This document shows, one piece after another, positions 45,285 through 55,349 of a DNA stretch of 64,000 nt; the first letter of the stretch is position 1, and each line of letters starts with the position of its first letter. This DNA is from Beta vulgaris subsp. vulgaris. Its lineage: Eukaryota > Streptophyta > Magnoliopsida > Caryophyllales > Amaranthaceae. The stretch spans positions 7,326,056-7,390,055 of the forward strand of contig NC_079205.1 in assembly GCF_026745355.1 (NCBI RefSeq), read 5' to 3'. The translations under genes were made by a program, and so were the position numbers. A model generated the notes under the pieces. It was not told where the DNA came from and did no database searches. It was given only the letters and a program-made list of their open reading frames with translations.

Positions 45285-46940
45285 TGGGAAAAAAATGCCA
45301 GGATATTGTAAAGATGTATACGAGGGGCCAAAAACAACAATTTTGTTTGATGAAAATAGATTTACTGAAGGCTTATGACACTATAAGTTGGGAATTTTTG
45401 GAAGCTATGATGTTAGCTTTAAGATTCCCTACAAGATTTGTGGATTTTGTCATAGTTTGTGTTAAAATTCCAACCTTCACCTTCATGATTAATGAGACTC
45501 CTACTGGTTTTTTCAATTCCAAGGGACGGATAAGGTAGGGTGACCCTATGTCCCCTCTCTTATTTGTGCTTTGCATGGAATATTTCTCTAGAACCATGAC
45601 TTACATTGGAAAACAAGATGTGAGTTCAAGTTTCATCCCAGGTGTAAATCACTTGCTATTAAACACCTTTGCTCTGTTGATGATGTCATTCTATTTTGCA
45701 ATGGTGAGTTTAAATCTGTCATCATGACCTTACAAGTCAGATTTCTACAATTGTGGTTTCTTTGAGCAAGATAATACAAGAATAAAAGAGAGCTTTGGCT
45801 TCAAGCATTGCCAACTCCCTTTTAGATACTTAGGGGTGCCAATTAGCACTAAGAAGATTGCTGCTACAGACTGTGAAAAGTTGATTGAGAAGATGGTGGG
45901 GAAAATAAGAGTTTGGAGCACAAGAAACATATCCTTTGCAGGGAGGAGACAATTGGTTAACTCTGTGCTAATGAGCATTACAGTGCGTGTATTGGGCCTA
46001 GATTTTTCTGTTACCTAAGGCAGTGTTAAAATAAGTGAACTCTATCTGTAGAGCCTTTCTTTGGACATGCACATTTAGCAACCCTAGGCTAGGGTATGTT
46101 TGCTGGACTGATGTTTGTAAACCCAAAAGCCATGGTGGACTTGGTTTTAGAGCTTTATTGCATTGGAATTTGGCTATTGTAGGGAAACAAGTGTGGGACA
46201 TAGTTATTAAAGCTGATAATTTGTGGGTTAAATGGATCCATGATATGTATGTAAAGGACCAAACTTGGGGCACTTATGTTGCTCCAAATAGTGCCAGTTA
46301 GGTCGTGAAGTACATTTACAAGGTAAGTAAGAGATCTTGAGGGTTTTTGGTAGTGACTGCTTCAACAGGCCAATGTATCGTACAACTGCAACCTTACAAG
46401 AAGATGCAGGATCATGGGGAAGTTGGATTGGTATGCAGCAGTTTAGGAATTGGGATCACCATAATATTCCAAAGCACTGTTTCATTGGTTGGTTAGCTAT
46501 GAAGAACATATTACAGACTAGTGTGAGACTAGCTTCTATTGGTGTGAGCAACATCAATACTTGCCTTCTATGTGAAGCTAATGTAGAGGACTACACTCAT
46601 CTATTTTTCAATTGTTAGTATAGTATGCAATGCCTGGCACTAATCAAAATCTGGCTGGGAATTCGTGTCGTTACTTCCAATTTGCCTCGGTTAATTAGTT
46701 GGCTGGGTGAAGAGAAGGTATAGGGGTAGCAAATTTCAAAATCAGATTGTTATGGCTGGGATTTTTGCGGCAGTGTATAAAGTGTGGCAGGAAAGGAACT
46801 CTGCTATGTGAAACCAGATCATTCATACTATTGATAGAAGTGTACAGGCGGTCAAATATATAGTGAAACAACGTGTGAAGTCAAGGATTCCTAGAAGAGT
46901 GAGTGGCACTGATGTTCAGCGGCTCTACTGCTTATGATGT
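45285..46940 (+). pseudogene. LINE reverse transcriptase and C-terminal remnant
   Basis: RT motif A is intact (AYDTISWEF). GDPMSPLLFVLCMEYFSR follows a stop at 45537. The catalytic box reads SVDD instead of FADD near 45675. LPFRYLGVPISTKKIAATDC, RIWS/RVWSTRNISFAGRRQL, and zf-RVT parts IPKHCFIGWLAMK and NTCLLCEANVEDYTHLFFNC follow, with stops at 46017, 46301 and 46616. It ends near VSGTDVQRLYCL with TGA. Confidence 0.8.
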
Positions 46941-46973
46941 ATAGTTTTTGGTGTGTTGTTTCTTTAACAGCTT

Positions 46974-47223
46974 AGGGCATGTTCTCCCCAGCTTATTTTT
47001 AGTTCAGTTCGGTTCAATTCAATTCAGTTCAATTCAGTTCAGTTCAGTTCAGTTCAATTCAGTTCAGTTCAATTTAGTTCAATTCAGTTCAGCTCTGGAC
47101 AGTACTTTTACTCTCACATATCACTATTCATTTCAGTTTAGTTCAATTCAATTCAGTTGAATTCAGTTCAGTTCAATTCAATTCAATTCAGTTCAGCTGT
47201 TTTATGCCGAAGTGAAGAGACCC
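46974..47223. mobile_element. Tourist-like element filled with TTCAG/TTCAA pentamers, copy 1
   Basis: TTA/TTA flanks GGGCATGTTCTCCCC at the left and GAAGAGACCC at the right; GGGCxTGTT-type ends plus a 3-bp TTA duplication fit PIF/Harbinger-derived Tourist elements. The interior is two blocks of TTCAG/TTCAA repeats around a unique segment TACTTTTACTCTCACATATC. The ORF at 46948-47160 is a repeat translation. Confidence 0.55.
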
Positions 47224-47285
47224 TTAATGTTGTATTTTTTTTCTATTGTGATTTCAATATATCTTCTTACCAAAAAAAAAAAAAA

Positions 47286-47447
47286 ACCATTCTCACATCA
47301 GGTAATGGTTTTTGGAGAGTAAAACCAAGTCCACGGTAATGGCTTCTCTAGAGAAAAGGCATGCTTACATCAAATTTTTTTAGAGTTGTCCATCAAAGTA
47401 AATACTTGGTTCACAATTCAAGGAAAGTCGATAATAAGCCTTGTGTC
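47286..47447. other. Non-coding spacer
   Basis: Between the LINE tail and the second pentamer element. It carries AATGGTTTTTGGAGAG/AATGGCTTCTCTAGAGA words; nothing else recognised. Confidence 0.4.
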
Positions 47448-47764
47448 TAAGGGCATGTTCTCCCCATCTTATTTTCAGTTCAGTTCAATTCATTTCAGTT
47501 CAACTCAATTCAGCTCAGTTGAGTTAAGTTCCATTCAGTTCAGTTCAGCTCTGAATAATACTTTTACTCTCACATATCACTATTCATTTCAGTTCAGTTC
47601 AATTCAATTCAATTCAGTTCTGTTCTGTTCAATTCAATTCAATTCAATTCAATCCAGTTCAATTCAATTCAATTCAATTTAGTTTAATTCAGTTCATTCA
47701 GTTCAGTTCAATTCAATTCAGTTCAGTTCAGTTCAGTTCCACTATTTTATGCCGAAAAGAACAA
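47448..47764. mobile_element. Pentamer-rich element, copy 2
   Basis: Starts TAAGGGCATGTTCTCCCCAT, repeats the unique core ATACTTTTACTCTCACATAT, and ends TTTTATGCCGAAAAGAACA. It is collinear with copy 1 but its pentamer blocks are longer and its right terminal GGG-type end is missing. Confidence 0.55.
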
Positions 47765-47806
47765 ATTGGCTTGCTTTTTTCTCATTATTGATTTCTTTGT
47801 ATATAT

Positions 47807-47893
47807 ATTATAGGATGTATAATGCCAATCAAATACAAATAATAGGAAAGAATCCTAATTATATTAAAATACATCAAGAATATCCTAACAGAT
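47807..47893 (-). mobile_element. Copia LTR end fragment
   Basis: The minus strand TGTTAGGATATTCTTGATGT through TTAGGATTCTTTCCTATT matches the LTR piece near 37030-37130. Only the first ~85 bp are present. Confidence 0.5.
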
Positions 47894-49120
47894 CACCACG
47901 CCTAGTTCCACTCTTCGCAAGGATATAACCACATCAATATTACATCTATTACCAACAAAGTATCTTTTGGCTACTATATATAGCATTGGTGAGGAAATAC
48001 TTTATTCAAATATGTAGTTTAATTGAAACATAACTAGAATAATAAAATAAAGTGTGAGGGAGGGATTAATATTATATAAATTTTTAAAGTTTTAATGTTA
48101 TGATTATGGTTAGAGTTATCATAATTTGACATGATCAATAACCCAAAACTGGCTATTAATAGTGATGATCAAACTTGAAAAAATTGTCATCTGAAAGCGA
48201 CTTCAGCACGATTTGACACGAGAATTCTATATCTAAATGTGAATTGCACCTCACATAAACTGACATAATAGGACCCGGTATTAAAAATGTTTAATTGAAC
48301 TCGAAACTCAATAATATTTAAAACTCGGTCCAACTTGTTATTGACTAAACTTGAATGTAACCCACTTGTAATTCACATGACTTAAATTAATGGAACTTGA
48401 TTGTTATTAACTAAAAAAAATTCTAACTCCAACTATTTTGGCCCGGCTAAAAGTCAATTACACCATTCCCTACAGTCAAATTTCAACTTGATCCATTATC
48501 GAACAAATGCTTTACACGAATGTTTCATTTATTAAAAGATATAAGCAAGTTTCAAATCTTAACAATCATATTGACAAAAGATTTATAGATGTGTTGTTCT
48601 TTTGATGATTAACTTTATTTAGTACTTATTCGAATACAAACTATATCTTGACCCTAATTTGAACTAACTTTAATAATTGGGAGACTGCCTATTTATATGA
48701 AACTTAAAACATATCAAAGTTAGCTTTTTTATAATCTAAACTCGATTCAGTCACAAGTCAGAATCTGCAATTTACAAATCAAGAAATTGCTTCATACAAA
48801 TATAAATTAAATTACGACATAACTCAACTTGAACTTAACCTGACTTGAAATTAATCTGATATATGCTCGAAACCAATAATGATGAAATCGAAAATTAACC
48901 GAATTCTAAATAATTCTGCACGCCACCAACCCATTGAAGTCAAACCTAGATTTTTTTAACTCGAACCTTACCCAACTCAAATATAAAAGAATAAATGACA
49001 CAAACCTATCACGACATGAAGAATGAAGAGATACAATAATCCGACATGAACCAATCCAAATATGACCTACTTCTGTCATGATGGATCTGGCACAAAGACT
49101 TTGTCTATTAGCTCTTCTTC
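47894..49120. other. Non-coding region rich in ACTTGAA/TTGAACT words
   Basis: From about 48120 to 49080 short words such as AACTTGA, GAACTCGAA and TGACTTGAA recur irregularly without a fixed period. It may be a worn simple-sequence element. No ORF of note. Confidence 0.4.
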
Positions 49121-49123
49121 TGG

Positions 49124-49363
49124 TTAGTTGGTTACTATACTACAGAGCCACCACATCAAAGAAATGCTAGACGTTAGGAGGACAAGCATTAAAGTCACAA
49201 CTGCTCTCATAAACACGATAATGAATAAATTAAAAATCTCATCAGCACTTTCACAATGCTTTATACAAACATTTGTTTCGCGTCGAAGTAGTGCAGTGTA
49301 ATTTGCGTACTCAGCATGATAGATAAGTGCGTTTACCTGTATCAGTTCCAAGTCAGCATGCAA
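49124..49363 (-). CDS. Unknown small ORF with a hydrophobic C-terminus
   Basis: 79 codons, Met at 49363. The first half is polar (NALIYHAEYANYTALLRRET, two Cys near CIKHC). The second half is strongly hydrophobic (FNLFIIVFMRAVVTLMLVLL then TSSISLMWWLCSIV), enough for one or two membrane spans. Composition is less AT-driven than the flanks, so an exon of an unrecognised gene is possible. There is no splice site, promoter or relative in the window to support it; chance is about as likely. Confidence 0.2.
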   Translation of the reverse strand: MHADLELIQVNALIYHAEYANYTALLRRETNVCIKHCESADEIFNLFIIVFMRAVVTLMLVLLTSSISLMWWLCSIVTN

Positions 49364-49364
49364 A

Positions 49365-50095
49365 TTATATTGGGTTTTATAGTAAGAAGTTTTCTTCTTC
49401 TATTGTGAAGTTTCGTAGATTAGTAGTTAGAGTAATGCACACGATTCTAATCAAAGGACATTAATTATTATAATTTCATCGCTTCTTGTCCTCTTTGTTA
49501 AGTACATTGTCGTCGCTGTTGGTTTAGTTGATGACTTGTTCTACTTAGTTGATAATTGTTACAAGAGTCCCTATATTCTGACTGCATCGTCGTCTCATAA
49601 TTCAGTTTTGTATTAGTGCAGGAAGATAATTAATATGCCTCATATACTTTTTTAAAGGGAAAGTTAAACATTAACGTCAAACTAAAGTAATACATGTTTC
49701 ATGTTTGCATCTATAATATAATTTTGTGAAACAATTATTTGCAAATATTAAGCTAAAATCTCGAGGACATCTTATAAAATACATATTTAAGTTTAACACT
49801 TCAACTTCTCATTATGATACATTCCATTTGTTTTTCTCTGTTATACCAATTTACCATTCGTGTGCTCAAACTTATATAAAATTATTTTAAAAAAACTTGA
49901 ATAGACCTCGTGCACACTAAGTTAGTGAATTCTATAGAGATATAGTGAACTTATATACAATATATTGGATTTTATTAACGGAAAACATATAGTAAAATTA
50001 TATGCAATATAATGGACGAATTAATTTTAATATTTTTAACAAGCCGGAAGATGTAGGTTGTGTAAAATATATTGTTATTTATGACTTGAAATCTT
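49365..50095. other. Non-coding AT-rich region
   Basis: No gene. The short GATATAGTGAACTTATATAC motif near 49940 resembles the arrays at 50690-51010. Confidence 0.4.
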
Positions 50096-50099
50096 GTGA

Positions 50100-50690
50100 A
50101 TGGCATAACGCTAAATTTGAATGCACATATCTCTTAATATATAAATGGTTTTTATGTGATTCAAACTGGAGGTGATAGCTTGTTCAAAGAGCTTTCCAAC
50201 AATAGGCCATATGTCCAATTTCGCTGAGAAACGAGAAAGTTATGACTGTTTTACAAAGAACTGACGAAACTGTTTCGTCCCAGGCCCGACCGGGCGGATT
50301 TCGCCCGACCCGGTCGGCCAATGCGCCGTTTTGTGCGCTGAACGCGTTTTTCGATATTTTTTCGTTTTTAAGTTATCTTTTAGGGTTTGTACGAGGTTCC
50401 TTATGTTATAAAGGGCTTCCTAGTGTTCATTATTATTAACACAACTTATGAAACACTTTTAGCCTCTAGAATTTAGGACTCCTTGTATTATTCTCTCTGA
50501 TTTTCTCCATTATGTGAAGAAGCTCTAATCCACCACCTGTGGACGTAGGTCAAATTTGATTGAACCACGTAAATCCTTGTGTTATTTGTTTGTTCATCTT
50601 TATTATTTTCTCACCTTTATTATTTCATTGATTTTAATCTGTTCCGCATTAATCAAACTACAACACCCTATTTCCTAACATATATCGTGA
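50100..50690 (+). mobile_element. LTR-like remnant with TATA box
   Basis: Holds CCCGACCGGGCGG/CCCGACCCGGTCGG (50285-50320), TATAAAGGG at 50407, a CT-rich leader (50490-50530) and GTCAAATTTGATTGAACCACG before a T-rich tail, as in plant LTRs. It is probably a solo LTR. Termini and superfamily are unresolved. Confidence 0.4.
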
Positions 50691-50694
50691 CACA

Positions 50695-51000
50695 TGCTTT
50701 AACATATAGAAAGATATGGTTTCTACATGATATAGTGAATGTATGAATGATGTATGGAGTTTTCGCATGATATAGCGAGGGAGTGTCTGAATTATATAGT
50801 CGATTTTTGGAATATAATTAGTTTTTGCATGATATAGTTGGTTTCTAAATGAAATAGTGAGTTTATTCATGATATAGTGGTTTATGTTAGAAATGATGCA
50901 GTTTATGCATAATATAGTATGTCTTTGAATGACATCATGAGTTTCTGCATGATATAGTAGGTTTTTGAATGATATAGTGGATTGTTCATAAATGATACGT
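50695..51000 (-). repeat. Degenerate short-period array, left arm
   Basis: On the plus strand GATATAGTGGGTTTTTGAAT-like words recur about every 25-35 bp (TGCATGATATAGT, GAATGATATAGTG). The minus strand therefore reads ATATCAT..AAAACC. The 120-codon ORF at 50658-51020 is this array in translation. Confidence 0.6.
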
Positions 51001-51461
51001 GCTTTTGGCCTGGTGCACACTATTGTTGACTTGAAACGGGTCCACGAAAGTCAGATTATAAAATTATCATGTACGATCTTATTAGATTTGTTTCGACGCG
51101 TATTATAATAATATCAATTTATAAGATATAATAATATTTAATAAAAGGTATTACAAACCGTGTTTGAGTTAAACTTATGGATGTATGGGTTAAACTAATA
51201 GATAAATGGCTTAAGATAGTAGATATCAGGACTAAATTGGTACTCGCCTCAGTCATTTGTTGGAATAAGACGGTCTCACACATCTCTCAAAATGGAAGAC
51301 ACATAAACCATAATTTTGATCAGAAGAGACAAATTGCATTCGTGTACTAAACTCGTAAGTATACCTATGAAATCTTAATATAAAGGGCAGTTCGTCGTTT
51401 TCGTTGTAACTTGCTACACCATTACTTATTATGTAACAAAATTCACATGTGCAAAGTAATA
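51001..51461. other. Region between the opposed arrays
   Basis: AT-rich, non-coding, with no motif I recognise. Confidence 0.4.
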
Positions 51462-51795
51462 TAACTCTTTCATGTCATTATTTGTACGTTTCATATCATT
51501 TGAAACTGTTTATTGGCATTTAAAATTATTTTTCATGTTATATATAAAACTCTTTCATGTCAATAATTATTGGTATGTTTCATATCATTTTGGAACTGTT
51601 TCATGTCATTTTAAAATCTGTTTCTTGTCATTGTTTTTTATGTTTATTATTATTTACAAATTTATTATATATTATTTTGACACTATTTCATATCATTTAT
51701 AAGACTCTTATTGTTATGTTTCATATCATTTAGGAACTGTTTCGAGTCATTTTTAAATTTATTTCATGTCATTTATAAACTCTTTCATGATATTA
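51462..51795 (+). repeat. Degenerate short-period array, right arm
   Basis: The plus strand repeats TTTCATGTCATTTATAAACT / TTTCATATCATTTGGAACTG about every 28-35 bp. It is in inverted orientation to the 50695-51000 array. The ORF at 51472-51702 is a repeat translation. Confidence 0.6.
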
Positions 51796-51996
51796 TAGTA
51801 TCTCCAATAATTGATTTTCCCTAAAAGCGACCTTCCAAAATTTCAGAAGCTAAGTTTCTGTACTAATTTCTCTTGCTTCTTTTTCTAAATTTAGTAGAAG
51901 AAAATCCAATATAGTTAACCCCAAAAACCTTGATTACTTCTATAATCAATGGTGAAACCCGAATTGTCTTCTCCCATCGACTCCTCTGTGACATTC

Positions 51997-52194
51997 ATTT
52001 TTATCGTAACAGAAGTATCTACAGGCTCTCCGGGAAAATATATTGGTCGATCGAAAACAATTAGAGGATTTCAATTGATCTTTTGTGAAGAATTAGATGG
52101 TCTTCCTGAATATACCTTTTACTTGGTAGGTAACATCGATAAAATTACCGCGAAAGCTATGAACATAAAAATAGAGAGCAAATTAAAGAAATGA
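51997..52194 (+). pseudogene. atpB: Nuclear copy of the chloroplast atpB 3' end
   Basis: Reads [54 protein letters not shown] and stop: the C-terminus of the chloroplast F1-ATPase beta subunit with scattered substitutions (for example the family's AET as SKT). It overlaps the atpE start by ATGA exactly as in the plastid genome. The upstream portion of atpB is absent; the ORF's first ~15 codons are unrelated nuclear DNA. This is a nuclear plastid insertion, not a functional gene. Confidence 0.9.
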
Positions 52195-52379
52195 TCTTGA
52201 ATATTTGTGTACTGACTCCTAATAGAAGTGTTTGAAATTCAAAAGAAAAAGAAATCATTTTATCTACTACTAGTGGCCAAATTGGCATATTACCGAATCA
52301 TGCCTGATTGCCACAGTAATAGATATAGGGATTTTAATAATGCACCTTATTGACAAATGGTTAACAATGGCTCTAAATG
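52191..52379 (+). pseudogene. atpE: Nuclear copy of the chloroplast atpE 5' end
   Basis: Starts in the ATGA overlap. NICVLTPNRSV, then after a stop EIILSTTSGQIGILPNHA, and DKWLTMAL match the N-terminal half of the ATP synthase epsilon subunit. Several stops show it is non-coding. Similarity ends at about GGCTCTAAATG (52379). Confidence 0.9.
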
Positions 52380-52385
52380 TTGTCA

Positions 52386-53000
52386 TTCCACCAAATGTTG
52401 CCTTTCCTTCTAGCGATTATTTAACCATTTTCGATTTGTACCAAATGTTCATTTCCCATCTCCAACCTCGCCTCTATGAAACTTGACTGATTAATCATCG
52501 ATTTCCGCCATTCTCTGGCAACACCACAACCGCATTTCAATTGTTGGATTCAAGGGGAGAAGACGATTGTGATTGTTGCATTTCAATTGATGCTATGGTG
52601 ACATGCTGGAATCTTATATAGATAATGTTTCTAAATTTTTTCATGTATAATAATGACATGTAATGAAACAAAATAAAGGAGAATGTGACGTTACGTGAAG
52701 ACTTCTTTATAGACGTTTTTTAATATATTAGTATAGAAAGACAAATGCAGGTCTCTTTAGCACGTATGTCATCGCAACATATCTGGGCTTTTTCCTTCCT
52801 CATTGAACATAAAATACTTGCAACATTTTCTTCCGAAGTCAAAAACTTTTTTGTTTAATTTGTAAAAATGACCATAGATAAGGCTTGACTTCGACTACAA
52901 AAAAGAAGATTGAAAAAGCGAAAAATTATACATAAATGCCCCTGAAAATGTAGACATTTTATGCCTAAAAATAAGGAACTGATTGTACACACATTAGTAA
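52386..53000. other. Non-coding region
   Basis: No gene found between the plastid insertion and the LINE tail. AT-rich. Confidence 0.45.
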
Positions 53001-53959
53001 AGTATTTTTTATTTTATAAACATACAAAGAAAATTAAACGAAATTAAGTCTATGCACCCTACAACTACGAGCTAAAACGTGTGCTTGATTGATCTGGTTC
53101 CTGATGACTTTCATAAGACGGCACCTATTAGAAGTTGTAGCCGTTCCTCTGATTGCTTCCAATGTATGACGAATTGTGATGTCGGTACTTCCCCTAGACG
53201 CCAAAAGTCGCACTGGTAATAGTGAGTCTGTGTAGAGTAGGATACTAGAGTATCCATTCTCCTAATCCCGTTAAGAGCATGAAAGCAAGCTGCAGTTTCA
53301 GTGTAAAGAGCTGACGAGGCAATGAAGAAATCTACGACCACCCAAGTTGCTCCTCTGAAACTTGTAGCTTGATCATAAGAACCGTCAAGTTGAACAATGA
53401 TATCTGGTCCGCCCTGCTCTTGTTGGCCAAGATTGGTGAAAATAAAACCCAGTGGGGGAAAATAAGATGGGTGAGGTGCTAGGGCGGTTGGCGGAGGCTT
53501 AGAATGGGCATAAGTTTGGTGTCGCAAGTCCTGTCTTTCATATGAGCTCTTAGCATGGGTAAGGTAGCTCGAACCATTCTGAAAATATAATCATTTCTAG
53601 TCTTCCAAATAGCCCAAAGGGTACCAATAAACAAAGGCAAACGAGTACCATGGAAACCATCCTCCTTATTAGGAAACTTTTCAATCCAGTATTCGAGCCA
53701 AGTAGGCAACGAGAATTAAGGATGATATTGTAGATCTATGTGAAGGCTACATTCAACCCAAGCTTCAATGGCTAGGCGGCAAAATTCTGAAAAGGTGTTG
53801 AGAATCCTCGCCATCGTACATACAAGTAGTACATTGATCTCATAGCACAATACCCTTAGGATAGAGATTAGACTGCATAACAAGGCAATTATGCCATAGT
53901 TTCTAAATAAAAAGTTTCCATTTAGGCATGATGTTCAAACCCCAAACGATACGAAAGAA
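53000..53959 (-). mobile_element. Old LINE, 3' part (interrupted element, right continuation at 60419)
   Basis: Minus strand carries the zf-RVT remainder (FFRIVWGLNIMPKWKLFI near 53950, then LPLFIGTLWAIWKTRNDYIF at 53709-53479) and an RNase H domain in the 53527-53111 frame (DIIVQLDGSYDQATSFRGAT, TETAACFHALNGI). It joins coding sequence ending at 60419 once the inserted LINE is removed. No poly(A) or 3' target duplication is seen; the 3' limit is approximate. Confidence 0.75.
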
Positions 53960-53975
53960 TTTCGTGCTCATTTAT

Positions 53976-53978
<3 letters not shown>
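53960..53978. repeat. Target-site duplication, left copy
   Basis: TTTCGTGCTCATTTATGTT, identical to 60400-60418; its last Ts run into the poly(T) that marks the 3' end of the minus-strand LINE. Confidence 0.9.
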
Positions 53979-54013
<35 letters not shown>

Positions 54014-54026
54014 CAGAAAACAACCA

Positions 54027-55337
54027 CTAGGGAGGATCCCAGGAAATGGGCCACCCTAAAGCATCCTTTCGGATGATTACAGAGAAATTGAGATCAGGAG
54101 ACTCAAACCAATAAGTTAAATTAGAACAAACATGACCACGATGAGCCATCCAATCTGCTGCAGCATTCCCTTCCCGAACTCCATGGTTGATACTAACCTC
54201 CGCAAAATTCTTCAAATCTTCCCCTGCATCCATAATAAGAGAATGAATAGACCAAGGAATTTTCCAAACACGCTTAATAGCTTGAATAACACTAAGATTG
54301 TCCCCTTCAACCACCAGCTTATTAATCCCTAGCGTTCGAGCACCAATAATGCCTTCTCTGAGAGCTCAAGCTTCAGCCACCAAAATAGATGAGTCAGCAC
54401 TTAATGATCTAGCACCACAAAGCTTGATCACGCCTTCTTCATTTCTAATAACAAAACCTAAGGCCGCTGAACCATCCTTCAACTTTGACCCATCAAAATT
54501 GAGCTTAAAAAACCCTACCGGGGGAGCAACCCAACTAACATTCAGCCTTGAAAGCTTAGCGGGCCTACGAAGCAAACCACTACCAGGGTGCGAAGGATCC
54601 ACCACTAGAGGATCATCCCCACACCGATCCACAAAATTTTTGATCATCCAGCAAATTTTAACAATCGAAAAAGCCTCATCTCTAAAGGAGATACCATTCC
54701 TCGCATACCAAACAAACCACCAAGTTGTGGCAATTTTCGCTAACTCAGTCAAAGACCTACTCTTAATTAAAGCACAAAACCAATCGATGAAAGCAAGGCC
54801 CTCTGGATTACCAGGAAGAGAAGGCCAACCAAACCTGGTCCCTAACATATCAAAAACATCGATACAAAAGGGACACTCCACAAAAAGATGAAGAAGATGT
54901 TCCGAATGGTGATTACAAAAAACACACTCAACCGGAAGGAAGACATGACTCACCTCCAGCCTCTTTTTGGTAGGAAGCCCGTTATTACAGATTTTCCAAA
55001 GAAAGAACTTAATCTTAGGAGGAACCTGAAGACTCCAAATCCAAAAGAAAGAAACACTAGGCAAAGAACCATGAACCTCAGGCCCTGAACCTTGAAGCAG
55101 CTGGACACCCGATTTTACGGAATAGCACCCATCAGGCGAAAGAGCCCACACACACTTGTCCTCCAAAGGGTGCCTAGGAATGAAGATGCTGCAAATGGCG
55201 AGACAAACCTCCTCCGTGACAAACTCCCTAAGCCTCACTGCATCCCATTGACAATCCTGGGTGAAAAAACTCTCAACAACCAAAGACTCAGAACCCCTGA
55301 GAACCGGACAAACTGAGCAAATGGGATACTGAAACAC
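54027..55337 (-). pseudogene. LINE ORF2: zf-RVT and RNase H
   Basis: LEDKCVWALSPDGCYSVKSG and PPKIKFFLWKICNNGLPTKK then CVFCNHHSEHLLHLFVECPF form the zf-RVT domain. RNase H starts FKLNFDGSKLKDGSAALGFV. After VAEA a TGA (54366-54368) is the only break: the frame continues ALREGIIGARTLGINKLVVE and NHGVREGNAAADWMAHRGH to TAA-equivalent stop at 54027. RNase H removes RNA from the cDNA hybrid in active relatives. Confidence 0.85.
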
Positions 55338-55349
55338 CTAATTGTCGAA

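Larger units (their letters stand above)
45285..47285 (+). mobile_element. 5'-truncated LINE, related to the one in the terpene synthase
   Basis: Begins inside RT with QDIVKMYTRGQKQQFCLMKI and runs to a natural 3' end with poly(A) at 47271-47286. Protein similarity to the LINE at 15475-18056 is high (for example KIDLLKAYDTISWEFLEAMM against KIDIQKAYDTVSWEFLEEMM). A Tourist-like pentamer-rich element sits in its 3' UTR. It abuts the truncated Athila pol at about 45170-45285. Confidence 0.8.

Noticed and set aside
45100..45290. Clean target duplication between Athila pol and the LINE at 45285
   Set aside because: I could not find a matching repeat after the LINE tail at 47286, so the junction is left unexplained.
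46948..47682. ORFs reading FSSIQFSSVQFN
   Set aside because: Translations of TTCAG/TTCAA pentamers.
48120..49080. Possible tandem repeat of ACTTGAA words
   Set aside because: Words recur without a fixed period; may be composition only.
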